From NCBI GenBank assembly GCA_030549175.1, contig JAUKUA010000002.1, forward strand, positions 2,728,001-2,792,000: DNA of 64,000 bases, given 5' to 3'. This document shows positions 18,532 to 31,428 of the stretch, one piece after another; the first letter of the stretch is position 1; each line of letters starts with the position of its first letter. Under the pieces are notes generated by a model that worked only from the letters and a program-made list of their open reading frames with translations, was not told the DNA's origin and ran no database searches. The DNA comes from Lasiosphaeris hirsuta. Lineage: Eukaryota; Ascomycota; Sordariomycetes; Sordariales; Lasiosphaeriaceae. A program made the position numbers and the translations under genes.

Positions 18532-20839
18532 TAGCTGTAAGCTATATTTCTGTTTTAAGAGTTTTGCGGCGCGAGGCGAGACGAGACACGAGGCGGCGAT
18601 ACCATGTGGATTATGTTGGGGTAGAGGGATATGTCAATCATGCAACGGAATATCAGGTACAATACATGCCACTGCAGATAGCCTGCAACACAAAGTGATT
18701 GTAGAGTGTCATTTACACACCCACCAATGGAGTCCGTGTGACAGGTTGAGGGTGTGGTTGCCAGTCCTCCCGTAGGATTCGTCACAACCACGAAGATCAC
18801 AGAACTTGTGGAGCTGTACCACTTCCCCGCGGGCCATTTCCGCGAGGCAAGTCAATCTTCATATCGATTCTCACACATATTCCCTATCGAGCATAACAAG
18901 CCGCCTACACTAATAAGGGTGTGGTCTAACTGATTAGCATCGTCTTTGTAAATTCCCCTTACCTGAACATGTGCCTGGCGCTGTGCGCAGTGTGGTTTGG
19001 TGTGGGGGTAGGCGGCACGGGGTTCAGTATGACATGGTGGGATGAGTAAAATACATATGGTGATGATGTCCCAGCCAGGTCACTTTCGCCACGGAGTGTT
19101 TGACCGAAGCCATGGGATCTAACCGCTTGCAGGGTAGTCGCAGGTATGGCGAAGGAGAGCTTCTGGTACTGGGCAAACGGGTCCACTAGTAAGTAGAATT
19201 CGTGATGAGGAATGGGGTTTCTTTGGGGAAACCGAAAATCGAAAGTAGAAAGGCAAAATCGCCCCATTTGAGCACTGCGAGTCTTCTGAACTCTGTCTTG
19301 CATGTGACGCAGCCATGTCAGATAAACCCGATTGAAACGAAGCCAGCATGGGTCAGCGGTTTCCATCTGCCTGGCGTCATGCTCCTTCGGGCTGCCAAGC
19401 AGCTAGACAGTTGAATGATTATCGATAAGGCTTATCATCCAATCCACGGTTGGCGATTGCAACATCGGAAAGCCATGGCGTACCCAGCACTCCTTGCGCG
19501 CGGTCGCTGCAGCTGCACACCAAAGGCACTAAAGAAATGGATGCCAAATAAAGCAAGGAGCAAAGGCAGAAAGCACGCAGCGATGGATGATGCACCGACC
19601 CAATTGCTCTCCAACCGGAAGTTCGCGGAACACTCAACCTCTCAACTTCTCAACCAAACACTGTTCGCATGTATGCACTGTTATGTGTATCCTTGAACTA
19701 TATGCACATGCCAAGGCACATGCGAGCATGCAGTAGTCGCAGCGGTGCTGCTGTCTGTCTGCTGCCGTCTGGTCGTGTCCCGGCCAGGTTCGTCAGCCTG
19801 GGTCTGACTGGTGATCTCTACGACACGAAATATCGTGGATTTACGGATCCGCGGATTCGCGGATTTTCACGGGTTCTCTGCAGCATCCCGGTTCCGCGCC
19901 CCGGTGAATGTGGTCCCCCTGACGGGAAGCGCACGCACGCCGGAGCAGCAGAGAGAACACTGAGCAGGCGACGCGGTGAGGTGAGAGCGCCAAGCCGCTG
20001 CAACCACGCCTGCCGACGCCCCACTGCGGCATCAAGCGAGCAGGTGGCCAGCACCTGCACCCACCTGCACCGAACAGGCACTCGGCCTGTCTGCCTCGCA
20101 GTGGACGCCATCCAGCGCTCAATTGATTCTGGCTCTGGCACTGTCACCATCCCGTCCCCAACCGCCGTCCACGACTGCTGCATCCAGAGTCTCACAACAC
20201 CAGACCACGGCCAGACCACGGCAACGAGCAACCGTCCTCGCTGGCCAGCGGCAATCTGAGCCGCTCACTTGCCTCGCCCGTGCCGTCCAGGGGCCCCTGA
20301 CCAGGGACTTGAGGTAGCCCTCCCCGAGTTGCGGCCGTTGGAGTCCCCATAGAGTGGCCAGCCTTCCGTCTCTCCCTTCGCCTTGCAACTGCAACCTCCC
20401 GTTAGTCCATGTTCCATGCTACAGCTGATTCCCAGTTCCGCTTTCCTATCCTACCTACCCCGTCCGCTATCCGTGCTATCCTACTGCCTGCTCCGTCCAC
20501 TCCATTGTGACTCCGCCTGACATTCCCTGCGCTAAGGCTAAGCCGGGGTTGGGTAGCTGGCTATCTCATCCAGGTAGATCTGCCACCTGCCTGCTGCTCG
20601 ACTGCCTGTTTGCCAGCCAGCGGCCCCGCCAGCCTCCCCCTGTCTGCGGCTCGCCCTGCATTGATCTCGTCTCTCTCAGACCCCTTGCTCTCTTTGACAC
20701 AAAGAACCTAACGCGGCAAGACTCGCTCGACTCTGGCCGACTCTAGCACAGCTCATACAGCTGGCTGCGTCCCTTGCCCGCAGTCGCCAGACAATAGGCA
20801 GCCCTCACTCCCCCCGAGACACCAGCAGCAACAACAGCC
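18532..20839. other. 2.3-kb intergenic region upstream of ATG26
   Basis: No gene is supported in this long stretch. Frames on both strands are short and compositionally unlike the neighbouring genes. The part from about 20,400 to 20,839 is rich in C and T on the plus strand and probably holds the promoter and leader of ATG26. A small C/G-rich repeat of the word GGAT(C/T)CGCGGAT lies near 19,845-19,865. Confidence 0.4.
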
Positions 20840-23800
20840 ATGGCTCCCTCGAAATCGTCACCTGCCTCCGCCGCCGCCGCCGCACCCATAATACCCAACT
20901 CTACACTCCCACACCCACCGACTCAGCTGCCCCAATCACACCATCTCGATCTCCCGTCATCCGCACCACCCGTACCCGCCCTTCGATCTCCCGCCACCCA
21001 GAGTCACGACGAGCTGCCTGCCCGTCGAGTATCGAGGAAGCTCCAGAAGAAGCGACGCGACGGCGAGCACACACCCACCATGGAGCTTCCCGACCGCTTC
21101 AAAGACCATGGTGACCACGCTGATAGCGAAGAGGAGGTCTTGCAGCCGCAGGGGTATGCGGGTGGCATGTTTATGAATATGAACCAGAGCATCTTCGGCC
21201 TGATCGCCGCCGCTGGTAGCCAGGTTGACTTCACAGATCGCTTCGAGGGCCAGAGCTCTGACGAGGAAGATGAGGCCGAAAACCCCATGGCTATGACTGT
21301 TGGCGGTCACAGGGGGCCGGCCCGTCGAGGCGCATCCGACTCCTTCGGCGCCGCCCCGCTTGCGCAAACTATGGTATTCAGAAAGCCTGGCGCCTCCGGT
21401 CCTAAGAACCACCGGAGAAAGATTTCGGAAAGCCGTATACTCCGATCCGTGCCTATGCTTTCACGATTTTCCTCCAAATCCAAATCTTCGAAACCATCCA
21501 AGAATAGACTTGCCGAAGAAGAACAAATCCCAGAGGAAAAAGACAGCGAGGCATCGAACAATGCATCTGCGGAAGCACTCGCGCCCAGCATCGAGATCAC
21601 ACGCGCTGAAGGCAGGCTAGCTCCCGTCATGAGCAGGATGCTTGAAGCTCGCGCCCAGATAGCCGCCCGTCCGAGTTTTGATCTGGACAGATTATCAAGC
21701 GAGCAAGGGCGGGATGCAGACGCCAGTGAAACTGGGCCAACAGAGCTTGCCAAGAAGCTTAAAGAAATATTTGAGTTTGACGAGCCTGAAGAGGTTATCG
21801 AAGGTAGACCTCTCTCTGTTGTCGGCGTCGAACATGAGCTCACGCTGCGTCTTAGAATATCCCTGCTGGCTTCTTCAACACGTCCTACTTCAGGGATACA
21901 TGTACATCACAAACAAGCACATCGCCTTTTATGCTTATCTACCCAAGAAGGCAGTAAACATCCCCGTTGCCACCGTCGTGAAGATTATCTGCTGACCCCG
22001 GCTGCAGAACGAAGTCGCCAAGTCGGGATACCTCTCAAAAAGCGGCAAGCGGAATCCCAAGTTCAATCGGTATTGGTTTCGTCTCAAGGGTGACGTTCTC
22101 TCGTACTACCGTGACCCCCAGGACCTCTACTTCCCCAGCGGCCAAATTGACCTGCGGTACGGCATCTCTGCGACCGTCACCGACAAGGACAAGGATGCGG
22201 TCAGCTTTACAGTCACAACGCACCACCGCACATACAACTTCCGCGCCGACAGCGTGCAAAGCGCTAAGGAATGGGTTAAGAGCCTACAGAGGGTAATATT
22301 CAGGTCGCATAACGACGGCGACAGCGTCAAGATATCGTTGCCTATCGAGAACGTGATCGACATTGAGGAAACGCAGATGCTAGATTTTGCGGATACATGC
22401 AAGATCCGGGTGATTGACAATGATGAGACATATGCTATCGACGAGGTATGCCACCGTTTTGCTTTTTATACCTTGTGGCCTGAGACATGTCTGATCGTTC
22501 CTTGCAGTATTTCTTCTCCTTTTTCAGCTTTGGCAAGGAAGCCCTCAAGGTGCTCAAAATCCTGGTAGAGGACGCCTCGACACAGACGCCAGGGCAGACA
22601 GACCTGGCCCAAGTTTTGGAAGGAGAAGAGCTGGGTTCCCCCAACGATCCATTGTCGAAGCGGACAAGCATAAGCGGTAACAAGGAGCGCGCGCAGAAGC
22701 CCCTGAAAATCCGCACGAGCAAACTCAATGAGGGAGTTCGAGCAACGCTCTCACCGCTCTCACCGGCTCCAAATCATTCACCCAGCCCCCGCGCAAGCGG
22801 TGATTTTTCGCGTGCCAGTTTCGATGGCTTCCGCCCCTTCGGACGTCGCAGTCTTGATCTGAATCAGATCACGAGTCTTCGTCAGGAGTCGCCAAGGCGG
22901 AGTTTTAGCGGTAGTCGCCGGTCGCTCAGCAGGCACCGCCTTGGCAACAGCCGCACCCGCCCCGAGCCAGAGCCGCAAGGAAGTAGTGACTCTTACGTAC
23001 AGAGCCTCGAGGATCCCAGCCAGGCGAGCATATCGGCACTTGTTGCCTCGGGAAGTAGCGATGAACCATCGGCGAGCCAAATCCTGCGTGGAAGTGATGT
23101 CTTCCATAGTCCTACCATTCGACGGTCAGCCTCTGCGTCTAGAGCACAAGAGGTCGACGGAGCTTCCGCTCCCCCTGTCGTGCGACATCACACATCGGGA
23201 CTAGGCAGATACTCGACACGACACGCCTCAACTACCGGCCATGTTACAGATCCTGGAGCGGGCGAGTTCGATGGCGCGCCGACGACACCAACCCTGCAAA
23301 GTATTGCGAAGATGGGAGGCTACCCGTTCCAGAAAGCCAATGCCATTATGGGCTACTTGGATAGGACATCTAGGCGCATGAGCACCCTCTTGGCGACAGA
23401 ATCTATGGGATACGTTGAGAAAGTGTCAGGGATGTGGAAGGGAGGCAAGAAGCACTACGACGAGCCATCCGGTCTGCGGACCGACGACGAGGAGATTGAG
23501 GATGATCCTGAGGAAAGGGCGAACTCCGAAGCTCGGTTCAGAGCGCACTTTGCCCTGCCCGAGGGCGAGAAGCTCCAGGCCGCCTATTTCGGTTATCTCA
23601 TGCGGGTCCTTCCACTCTACGGCAAGATTTACATCAGCGACCGGCATTTTTGCTTCCGCAGCTTGTTGCCGGGTACGCGCACCAAGCTCATTCTTCCTTT
23701 TAAGGACATGGAGAATGTGGACAAGGAGAAGGGCTTCCGGTTTGGGTATGCTGGTCTTGTGGTTGTTATTCGAGGCCATGAGGAGCTCTTTTTTGAGTTC

Positions 23801-26144
23801 AACAAGGCCGAAATTCGCGATGACTGCTCAATCACTTGCCTCCAAACGCTAGACAGGACACGATTTCTTCGCGAATCCAGCATGCTAGACCGCGACGAGG
23901 TCGAGAATGCTCAGGTCGCCGCAGCAGAGCGCGATGCCCTGCAAGATGCCCGGAACGAGGAGTTCGCGGACCACGAAATCAAGCTACCTTGTCAGGCATC
24001 CTGCGATTCCGAGGCACCGACGATTCTTTTCGACGACCCCAAGGCATCGTTTCTTAACTTCAAGCCGAGTCAGCCGATGAAGGTGACATGTCTGACCATC
24101 GGCTCGCGTGGCGATGTCCAGCCCTACATCGCGCTCTGCAAAAGGTTGATCGAAGAGGGACACCACCCGCGTATCGCGACGCATGCCGAGTTCAAGGACT
24201 GGGTTGAAAGTCACGGAATCGAGTTCCGGAGTATCGGCGGTGACCCGTCGGAGCTGATGCGGATTTGCATCCAGAACGGCACCTTCACTTGGGCCTTTTT
24301 GCGAGAGGCAAACTCAAAATTCCGTGGCTGGCTCGATGAGCTCCTGGCCTCTGCCTGGGAAGCCTGTCAGGGCAGCGATCTGCTGGTTGAATCGCCTTCC
24401 GCCATGGCCGGCATCCATATCGCCGAGGCCCTTGGAATTCCTTACTTCCGCGCATTCACGATGCCGTGGACACGTACCCGGGCGTACCCTCATGCTTTCA
24501 TCATGCCAGGGCAGAAGATGGGCGGTGCTTACAACTACGTGACATATGTCATGTTTGACAACGTCTTCTGGAAGGCCATGGCGCACCAGGTCAACAGGTG
24601 GCGTAACAACATGCTGGGCTTGCCCAACACCAACCTTGAGAAGCTGCAGATGAACAAGGTGCCATTCCTGTACAACTTCTCGCCGTACGTGGTACCGCCG
24701 CCACTCGACTACAGTGACTGGATCCGCGTGACGGGATACTGGTTCCTTGACGAGGGTGGTGACAAGTGGCAGCCACCCCGCGACCTGGTGGAGTTTATCG
24801 AGAAGGCCCGCCGGGACGACAAAAAGTTGGTGTATGTCGGATTTGGATCCATCATCGTTCCTGACCCGGTTAAGATGACACAGGAGGTGATTGATGCGGT
24901 TCTCAAGGCTGATGTGCGCTGTATCCTCAGCAAAGGCTGGAGCGACCGGTTGGAGCCGGCGCTTGGGGCCCCCAAGGAACAGCAGACGGATGACAAAGAG
25001 CCCGTTCTACCGCCCGAGATCTTCCAGATCAAGTCGGCACCACACGATTGGCTATTCAAGCAGATCGATGCGGCAGCACACCACGGCGGCAGCGGCACGA
25101 CCGGCGCTAGCTTGCGAGCGGGTATTCCCACAATCATCCGCCCTTTCTTTGGAGATCAGTTCTTCTTTGGTACACGTGTCGAGGATCTTGGCGTGGGTCT
25201 CTGCTTGAAGAAGTGGGGCGCCAACTCGTTTGCGCGAGCACTATGGGAGGCCACGCATAGCCACCGCATGATCGTCAAGGCAAGGGTGCTCGGCGAGCAG
25301 ATTCGCAAGGTATGACCGGTGGTCTCGGCTAGGGAGTGGTGTGGCTAACGTTGGTTTAGGAAAACGGCGTCGACGTAGCTATTCAGTCCATTTACCGCGA
25401 CCTCGAATACGCTACGAATCTGATCAAGTCGAAGGCGGGTAAGAATGCCTCGCGACGCGACAGCGCCAATGCCGACGGTGCCGATGCCGACGTCGACGAT
25501 GACGGCGAAGAAGAGGAGAGCTGGACGTTTGTTGGCGCGGACGCGGATACTATTGACGATCTGAGCGTTGAGGGGGCTATGAAACGGACCGTCTCTGATC
25601 TCAAACACGCCTCCCTTAGCGCCAGCAGCGCGAGTTCTCGTGCCCTTGGAAGCAAGGTGTTGAGCGGTGGAACTGGCCTAGGCTTGGGTGTCGTGCCCAA
25701 AGTCAGAGGCGCAGGGGTGAGTCGATAATGTGCAAAGTCACGTCCACACAGCACATTCCCAGCATTCCACCCCTTTCAAGACCACTCTCGATCCAATTCG
25801 ACTTGGATCAATTCATCCGAAGCCTTACACCGGCAAACTTCCAATGCATCATGCAAATAATACCTGGTGTTGAGTACGCCAACCGGAAAGGGGACGAAAG
25901 TCTTAGCAACCTACCGGGTTGGCGGACCGAATAACGGCCGCTCTTTTTTTCTTCTTCAACACCGCAGAACGACTGAAAGACGGTGGAATAGCTGACGTGA
26001 GATGATATTTCCCCTTCGCAGATTGAGGATAACGAAAGTGATGAGATGGGTGCACCGAGTGCTGAGAACGGTGGCCCTGCGAGTGCCCCAACCGGCAGTG
26101 GGACGATGGCTAGTGGGATGCTGCGGCGGTGGGTGTTTGGGTAA
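20840..26144 (+). CDS. ATG26: UDP-glucose:sterol 3-beta-glucosyltransferase Atg26
   Basis: Transfers glucose from UDP-glucose to the 3-hydroxyl of ergosterol; in Pichia-type yeasts and plant pathogens Atg26 also serves peroxisome autophagy. My exons are 20840-21803, 21856-21953, 22008-22445, 22508-25309 and 25360-25716, then either a stop at 25726-25728 or a sixth exon 26022-26144 after a 306-nt intron with a GTGAGT donor and CGCAG acceptor. The products are about 1,555 or 1,593 residues. Domain order fits the family: disordered N-terminus, GRAM domain near residues 310-350, PH domain near 355-460 ([19 protein letters not shown]), second GRAM near 835-920 ([22 protein letters not shown]), and the glycosyltransferase from about 1023 ([18 protein letters not shown]) with the donor-binding [20 protein letters not shown] near 1357. 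Small introns cut the GRAM/PH junction, and each splice restores a known family string. The C-terminal end is the uncertain part. Confidence 0.9.
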
Positions 26145-27987
26145 TTGCGTGGGTTTGAAGAACGAATCGCCAGGAATTGGGAACTAGATGCGTGGCTGCC
26201 GGCGGTGCAACACACAAATTGGAGTTGGGGGTTTCTTTTCCGGCCTCGTCGAGGCAACCACTAGAAGGAATGGTGGCATTGCACAGACAGAACATGGACA
26301 TGCAGACGGGAGACTTGCGGTTGGATCCATCGATGCTGGTTATGCATCCTTGGTGTAGAGTACGACATGGTAAACAGAACGCACAAGATCGAAGGATAGT
26401 ACAGGACAGGCCAGGAACTCCCCTCTCGAGTAGAGGCGGGAGAATGCATTAATATGGATACAAGAATCGCTAGAGTAATGGTATTGTCTAGAAGGTCTAT
26501 TTGATTGTGAAATGACGCTTTATGCCACCAAGTGCTGGCTTCTTGAAGCCTGCGCGCCGGTCTGATTGAGATGAGATGCCAAGAGCCGAGGGACAAAGGT
26601 ATCCGTAGAAGCTGGCTTCCCATGCAATCAGTGACTGGTGGACCAGGCAAGGTTGGCCTCGTTGCTGAAACTCGACCGGGTATCCAAGATGGTCAAGATG
26701 GAGTGGATGGGATATTCGCCATGCCATCTCGCCAAAACAGTCACTCTGGGCAATTCAGAACGTTGCGAGTCAGGAGAAGGTGAATCAGGAGATGTGAGGG
26801 TGGTGATGATTGGTTGCGTCACGCCATGAGCGGGAGTCTGATGACAAAGGCTAGGGAGCCAGGCAACGAGGCCCTGAGGCAGCATATCCAGGCAGCTGTT
26901 AGGACATCGATTGCGTGGCAACTGGGATGATAAACGGTGTGAACTTTTGCAAAATCCTGTGAATGTTGTGAATGCGCGCAGCAGTGACCTGGGCAACGCG
27001 AATTGGCCAGAAAACAAGTCATCGTCATTCCCGCTCAAACGAGTCAAGCGTGGGCAGGTGCAGACGGTGAAAGCAGTGGGAACAGGGGACGCCACAGCCC
27101 ACCAGCCACACGACCCCGCAAACGGGTTGCGAATGAACAGCCGACATGGGGGCCAATTGCTTGCTGCAGCCTTCCCCCAGCAAAGCGGCGAGCTGCTGGA
27201 TTCCAGTACAAAAGGACCTGCTCATCCCACCCAAATTCTGGGCCCCTTTCATTGCGCCCGCAGCCAGTGTTTGCCGACGCACCGACACACAGACGCTTGG
27301 AATAATAAACGGCACCCGGCATCCATCGGCATTACATCACCTATATCTGCTCCCTGTTCTGGCAATCTTCAATCTTCAATTCGCAAGGAGCTTGGGCCAG
27401 TTTCCCGTGAGACGCGCCTGCCTCACTTTACTCAGCCAACTCACCCACCAGAGCACTGCAGCTCAGTAAAAAGCCACGGACCCATCGTCATCCACCTCGG
27501 TGTGGCTGAATTGTGCCCTGTCCCCAAGCTCAGACCAACAGTGCGCCCCACCTATATCAGCGCTAAGCCGCATCCGCTCAAAGCTCCCCACCGCACGCCC
27601 CGTACCTACCTCAGCCTCCGTCGCGATCGCAAGGAACCCAAACCAAAACCGCAGAGCTCTTTTCCCTTTATCGATTCTGAAAGACGCGCGCCCCTGCAAC
27701 ACGCACTCTTCCCGCACCCCAACACCAGCAATCTCAGCTTCCTGTGCGCGCTTCTTGCGCGATGGGTAGAGCAACCCGTCTCCAGGCCGGTCTATTGTCG
27801 AAGCTTCCATCCTCACTGGAAGCTCTCTCGTGAGTTTTTCTGTCTAGTGTAGAAAAAAAGACAGCGGGCACAGGGCAAAAAGTGCTGATCGAGCATACCC
27901 ACACCCAGAACCACCATCTACCCACAGGTCTAATCGACCAACCGAGCCAGTCCATCTGTCGAGTGACACTCGTCTCAGATTTGCAAT
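26145..27987. other. 1.8-kb intergenic region upstream of FCP1
   Basis: No gene is supported. The long plus-strand frame at 26911-27852 has random-looking composition without domains. The final few hundred bases are C-rich, like a fungal promoter and leader, and would drive FCP1. Confidence 0.4.
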
Positions 27988-30651
27988 ATGAGCAAAACAA
28001 TACGGCTAGGGACCCGGCCCCCATATCCCATCACTGTTGTCAAGCTCTTTAAAAAGTCCGGCGATGCCATCAAGTCGCAGGAACCCCTCATGCAATACTC
28101 GTTCAAATGGACAAAGGAGGTCGGTGACTACGTCCGCAAGGAAACGTGGAAAGAAGAACAAACAACCATTGTCACCTGGGATTCCCCTGCCGACGGTGAT
28201 CTCAAACAATGGCTCATCAAAGAGGGCGAGGTCATTTCGCGCGACGGGCCTTGCATGGTGATCAAGGAGGCCTGCTCCCACGAGATCCAGTTTCAGGGCC
28301 TATGTGCCATCTGCGGCAAAGACATGACCGAAGTCAATTGGGCCGCCGAGACGCGTGACACGGAGCGCGCCCCCATCAGCATGGTCCACGACCAAACCAA
28401 CCTTACCGTTAGCACCGTTCAGGCCCAGCGTACAGAAAACGATCTGCAACAACGCTTGCTCGAGAGCCGGAAGCTCAGCTTGGTGGTGGATCTCGATCAA
28501 ACCATCATCCATGCCTGTATTGACCCGACGGTCGGCGAGTGGCAGAAGGACCCAGACAACCCCAATCACGACTCGGTCAAGGACGTAAAGTCATTTCAGC
28601 TGGACGACGGCGGCCCTCGCGGCGTGGCACGTGGCTGCTGGTACTATATCAAAATGCGCCCGGGACTCGAGCAGTTCCTGCGACGCGTCTCAGAGCTGTA
28701 TGAGCTCCATGTCTACACCATGGGCACACGCGCCTACGCACAAAGTGTGGCTCGTATTGTCGACCCGGACCAAAAGCTCTTTGGTAACCGCGTGATCAGT
28801 CGTGACGAGAACGGCAACATGTTTTCAAAAAGCCTACAGCGGCTCTTCCCCGTCAGTACCAATATGGTTGTCATTATCGATGACCGTGCCGACGTTTGGC
28901 CGCGCAACAGGCCCAACCTCATCAAGGTCTCACCCTACGACTTCTTCAAGGGGATTGGAGATATCAACTCCAGCTTCCTGCCGCGGCGCCAAGACTTGCT
29001 CCCGTCCGCAGCCGCAGACGGGGCCTCTGTGAACGGCAACGGTGTCACTCCCAAGGCCAACACGGCGATTGCAGCTGTAGCAGAAAAATCATCGGCGCTC
29101 GACGAGCTCGCCAGCATTGCTGGCGCAGACGATCCTGTTCTAGACGATCCTGTTCTAGCGCAGCGCCAGGTCGAAGAACAGGAGCGCACACTAGAAAAGC
29201 AGATTATAGACCGCCCACTTCAGCTGCTGCAGGAGCAGCTAGACAAAGAAGACGAGGAGGCCGATAAAGCTACCACACAATCCGAAGACGGCAGCGATAC
29301 CCCACCGTCTTCCCCACCCCATCACCGCCACCAAGTCCTCCGCGATGACGATACGGAGCTCAAATATCTCGAACAACACCTCACTCGACTCCACAAAGCC
29401 TACTACGACGAATACGACCGGAAGCGAGCGTTACACAGAGCCAGCTCCAACGTCGATCTGTCCTCGGTCCCAGATGTCGGCCGCGTGCTAGAAGGGCTCA
29501 AATCCAAGGCGATGCGTGGCACCAAGGTCGTTCTTACTGGGATCGTGCCTATGGGAGTCGACATTGCGCATATGGATATTGGCCAACAGCTGGTCGGATT
29601 TGGTGCCGCTATTGTACCCAAGATCAGAAGAGACGTCTCACACCTAGTGGTTAACTCGCAACGGCCGCGGACCAAGAAGGTGCAGCAGGCAGCGCGTGTC
29701 CCCACGATACGAATCGTCAACCAAGACTGGCTAGCGGCGTGTTTTAGTCAGTGGCGCATCGTGGAGGAGGGGCCTTATCTGTTTGATGTCCATCCGGATG
29801 ACATGCCTGTCGAGGGGGACGCCGCCACCATTAGCGACGCCAATGAGACGGACGATGCTGGCAATAAGTTGCCATCAACACCAGTACGTGAAAGACGGAT
29901 CCTGCGGATCAAGGCGCCCGTACCCAGGCTCAAGCTCGTAGGCGCGAACGGGGAGACAAAGGAGCTGGAGGACGATTCAGACTCGGACGACGAGGATGAT
30001 GGGGATATTGAAGATGTAGAGGACGAAGACGTTCTGCCAGACGATATCAACGACGGTCAACTATCCCCCATCGATGGGCTCAAGACGTTCAACTGGGGAC
30101 AAGTTGACGATGAGCTTCAAGAATTCCTCGCCAGCGGCTCCGATGACGATGACGACGACGATGACGACGAAGATGACGCTGATACTATGGATACCGACGC
30201 TGACGAGACAACTCCATCGAGGAAACGCAAGTTCGAGGGTGAGGAGTCTGAGGATACCGGCGACGGTACCGATGCCGAGACAACGCAGGATGAGAACACT
30301 GTGCCGAGCAACAGCAGTAGCAGCCGGGACGGTACGAGCGTCGCCAAAAAGCTGAGAAGAACAATAAGTGTTCGCGGCACCTCGTCACTCCGGAATCAAT
30401 ATGCCTCGGACGTCGATGGCGATGTGGACGGTGATACTAGTCTTCTCACGCCGCAGGTAACGGGAGACGAGGAAGAGGTGTCGCTGATCAAGGGTGGGCT
30501 GACACCCTCTCCCGTGGACGCTGAGGCGAATGCTACCGAGGCTGAAGTCGACGCTACCGATCTTGAAGCGGAGTTCGAAGCCGAGTTGTTAGCCGAGTTT
30601 GAGGCAGCAGCGGGCGGGGAAGGAGATGGGAGTGATGAGGAGAAAGGATAG
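27988..30651 (+). CDS. FCP1: RNA polymerase II CTD phosphatase FCP1
   Basis: Single-exon gene for an 887-residue nuclear phosphatase that removes phosphate from the C-terminal repeats of the largest RNA polymerase II subunit, allowing the enzyme to be reused after transcription. The N-terminal ~110 residues have the lipoyl-like fold of FCP1 proteins. The FCPH catalytic domain (about 160-330) carries the DLDQT nucleophile motif in LVVDLDQTIIHACIDP and the later FPVSTNMVVIIDDRADVW. A BRCT domain covers about 507-596 (GTKVVLTGIVPMGVDIAHMD and IVNQDWLAACFSQWRIVEEG). The C-terminal third is very acidic, as in the family, where it contacts TFIIF. A 15-bp direct duplication at about 29128-29157 gives DDPVLDDPVL between FCPH and BRCT. 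The ATG at 27988 begins the conserved MSKTIRLGTRPPYPITV-type start. Confidence 0.95.
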   Translation: MSKTIRLGTRPPYPITVVKLFKKSGDAIKSQEPLMQYSFKWTKEVGDYVRKETWKEEQTTIVTWDSPADGDLKQWLIKEGEVISRDGPCMVIKEACSHEIQFQGLCAICGKDMTEVNWAAETRDTERAPISMVHDQTNLTVSTVQAQRTENDLQQRLLESRKLSLVVDLDQTIIHACIDPTVGEWQKDPDNPNHDSVKDVKSFQLDDGGPRGVARGCWYYIKMRPGLEQFLRRVSELYELHVYTMGTRAYAQSVARIVDPDQKLFGNRVISRDENGNMFSKSLQRLFPVSTNMVVIIDDRADVWPRNRPNLIKVSPYDFFKGIGDINSSFLPRRQDLLPSAAADGASVNGNGVTPKANTAIAAVAEKSSALDELASIAGADDPVLDDPVLAQRQVEEQERTLEKQIIDRPLQLLQEQLDKEDEEADKATTQSEDGSDTPPSSPPHHRHQVLRDDDTELKYLEQHLTRLHKAYYDEYDRKRALHRASSNVDLSSVPDVGRVLEGLKSKAMRGTKVVLTGIVPMGVDIAHMDIGQQLVGFGAAIVPKIRRDVSHLVVNSQRPRTKKVQQAARVPTIRIVNQDWLAACFSQWRIVEEGPYLFDVHPDDMPVEGDAATISDANETDDAGNKLPSTPVRERRILRIKAPVPRLKLVGANGETKELEDDSDSDDEDDGDIEDVEDEDVLPDDINDGQLSPIDGLKTFNWGQVDDELQEFLASGSDDDDDDDDDEDDADTMDTDADETTPSRKRKFEGEESEDTGDGTDAETTQDENTVPSNSSSSRDGTSVAKKLRRTISVRGTSSLRNQYASDVDGDVDGDTSLLTPQVTGDEEEVSLIKGGLTPSPVDAEANATEAEVDATDLEAEFEAELLAEFEAAAGGEGDGSDEEKG

Positions 30652-31428
30652 CACCCTTTGGCCTGCCGATGGGTGTAATCGTATTTTTGTAGTCTTCTGT
30701 AAAGTCTTTTGACTTGTAAGCAGTGAAGCAGGTTATAGCAGCGCGGGGTTTTCGAGGCGACTTTTAGCTTCTACGAGCATGAGCATTTAACGGGGGAGTT
30801 TATTTAGGTAGGCGTTGGCGTTGTTGGTATATAATTACTTGACAAGCGATATACGCTCATACTCTTTTATCCCTTTTTCTTGCTTGCAGTTTTGTGTATT
30901 GATGTTAGGGAAAGGGGAAGGGGTGGGTGCGACCTGGTGGTGAGTTTAGATGGGGGCCTAAGATTTGAAAGTTATCACCTTGTTGGAAGTTTCTGGTGAT
31001 CAGGCCTTTGGTAAAACATTTCTAGCTATGATATCGACATACCTCTTGACGTGGCAGAACACGAGAATCTGCTCAAACACAGCTGTTCCGAGGGGGTCCA
31101 CATACAATTCGTTGGGGTGTGCGTGTAGAAAGGAGCAGCTCAGTGGTGATCGTCCTTACGTAATCCGGCCCATCCCGCCAAACGTTCAATTCAACCACCA
31201 AAAGCGTCTGAGAGAGCTCTCTCGCGAGAGAAACCGACTCGGACCATTAACCTCGCCGTCAATCCACCTCCACTCTCCACGCGCCAATTCGAATCCCCAG
31301 ACAGTCTACCACTAATTCGACCTCAATTCCACGAGCGGACCCCGCCAAAGACCCCGACACGAGACGGGCCACCGACCGACGCGAGCACGACATTTCTAGA
31401 GGAGCCACCTCCCGCACATTCGCCCAGC
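30652..31428. other. Intergenic, FCP1 to GRIM-19-like gene
   Basis: FCP1 3' UTR and the promoter of the complex I gene. The last ~150 bases contain a run of short palindromic words around 31210-31235 (GAGAGCTCTC, CTCTCGCGAGAG). No gene is supported. Confidence 0.45.

Noticed and set aside
19669..20259. Plus-strand open frame of 196 codons in the region upstream of ATG26
   Set aside because: The opposite strand is equally open, residue composition is Arg/Thr/Pro low complexity, and no family motif is seen; GC-rich non-coding DNA gives such frames.
26911..27852. Plus-strand open frame of 313 codons before FCP1
   Set aside because: No domain, no sensible start context, Pro/His/Thr-rich composition and strong antisense frames; likely a promoter and leader region.
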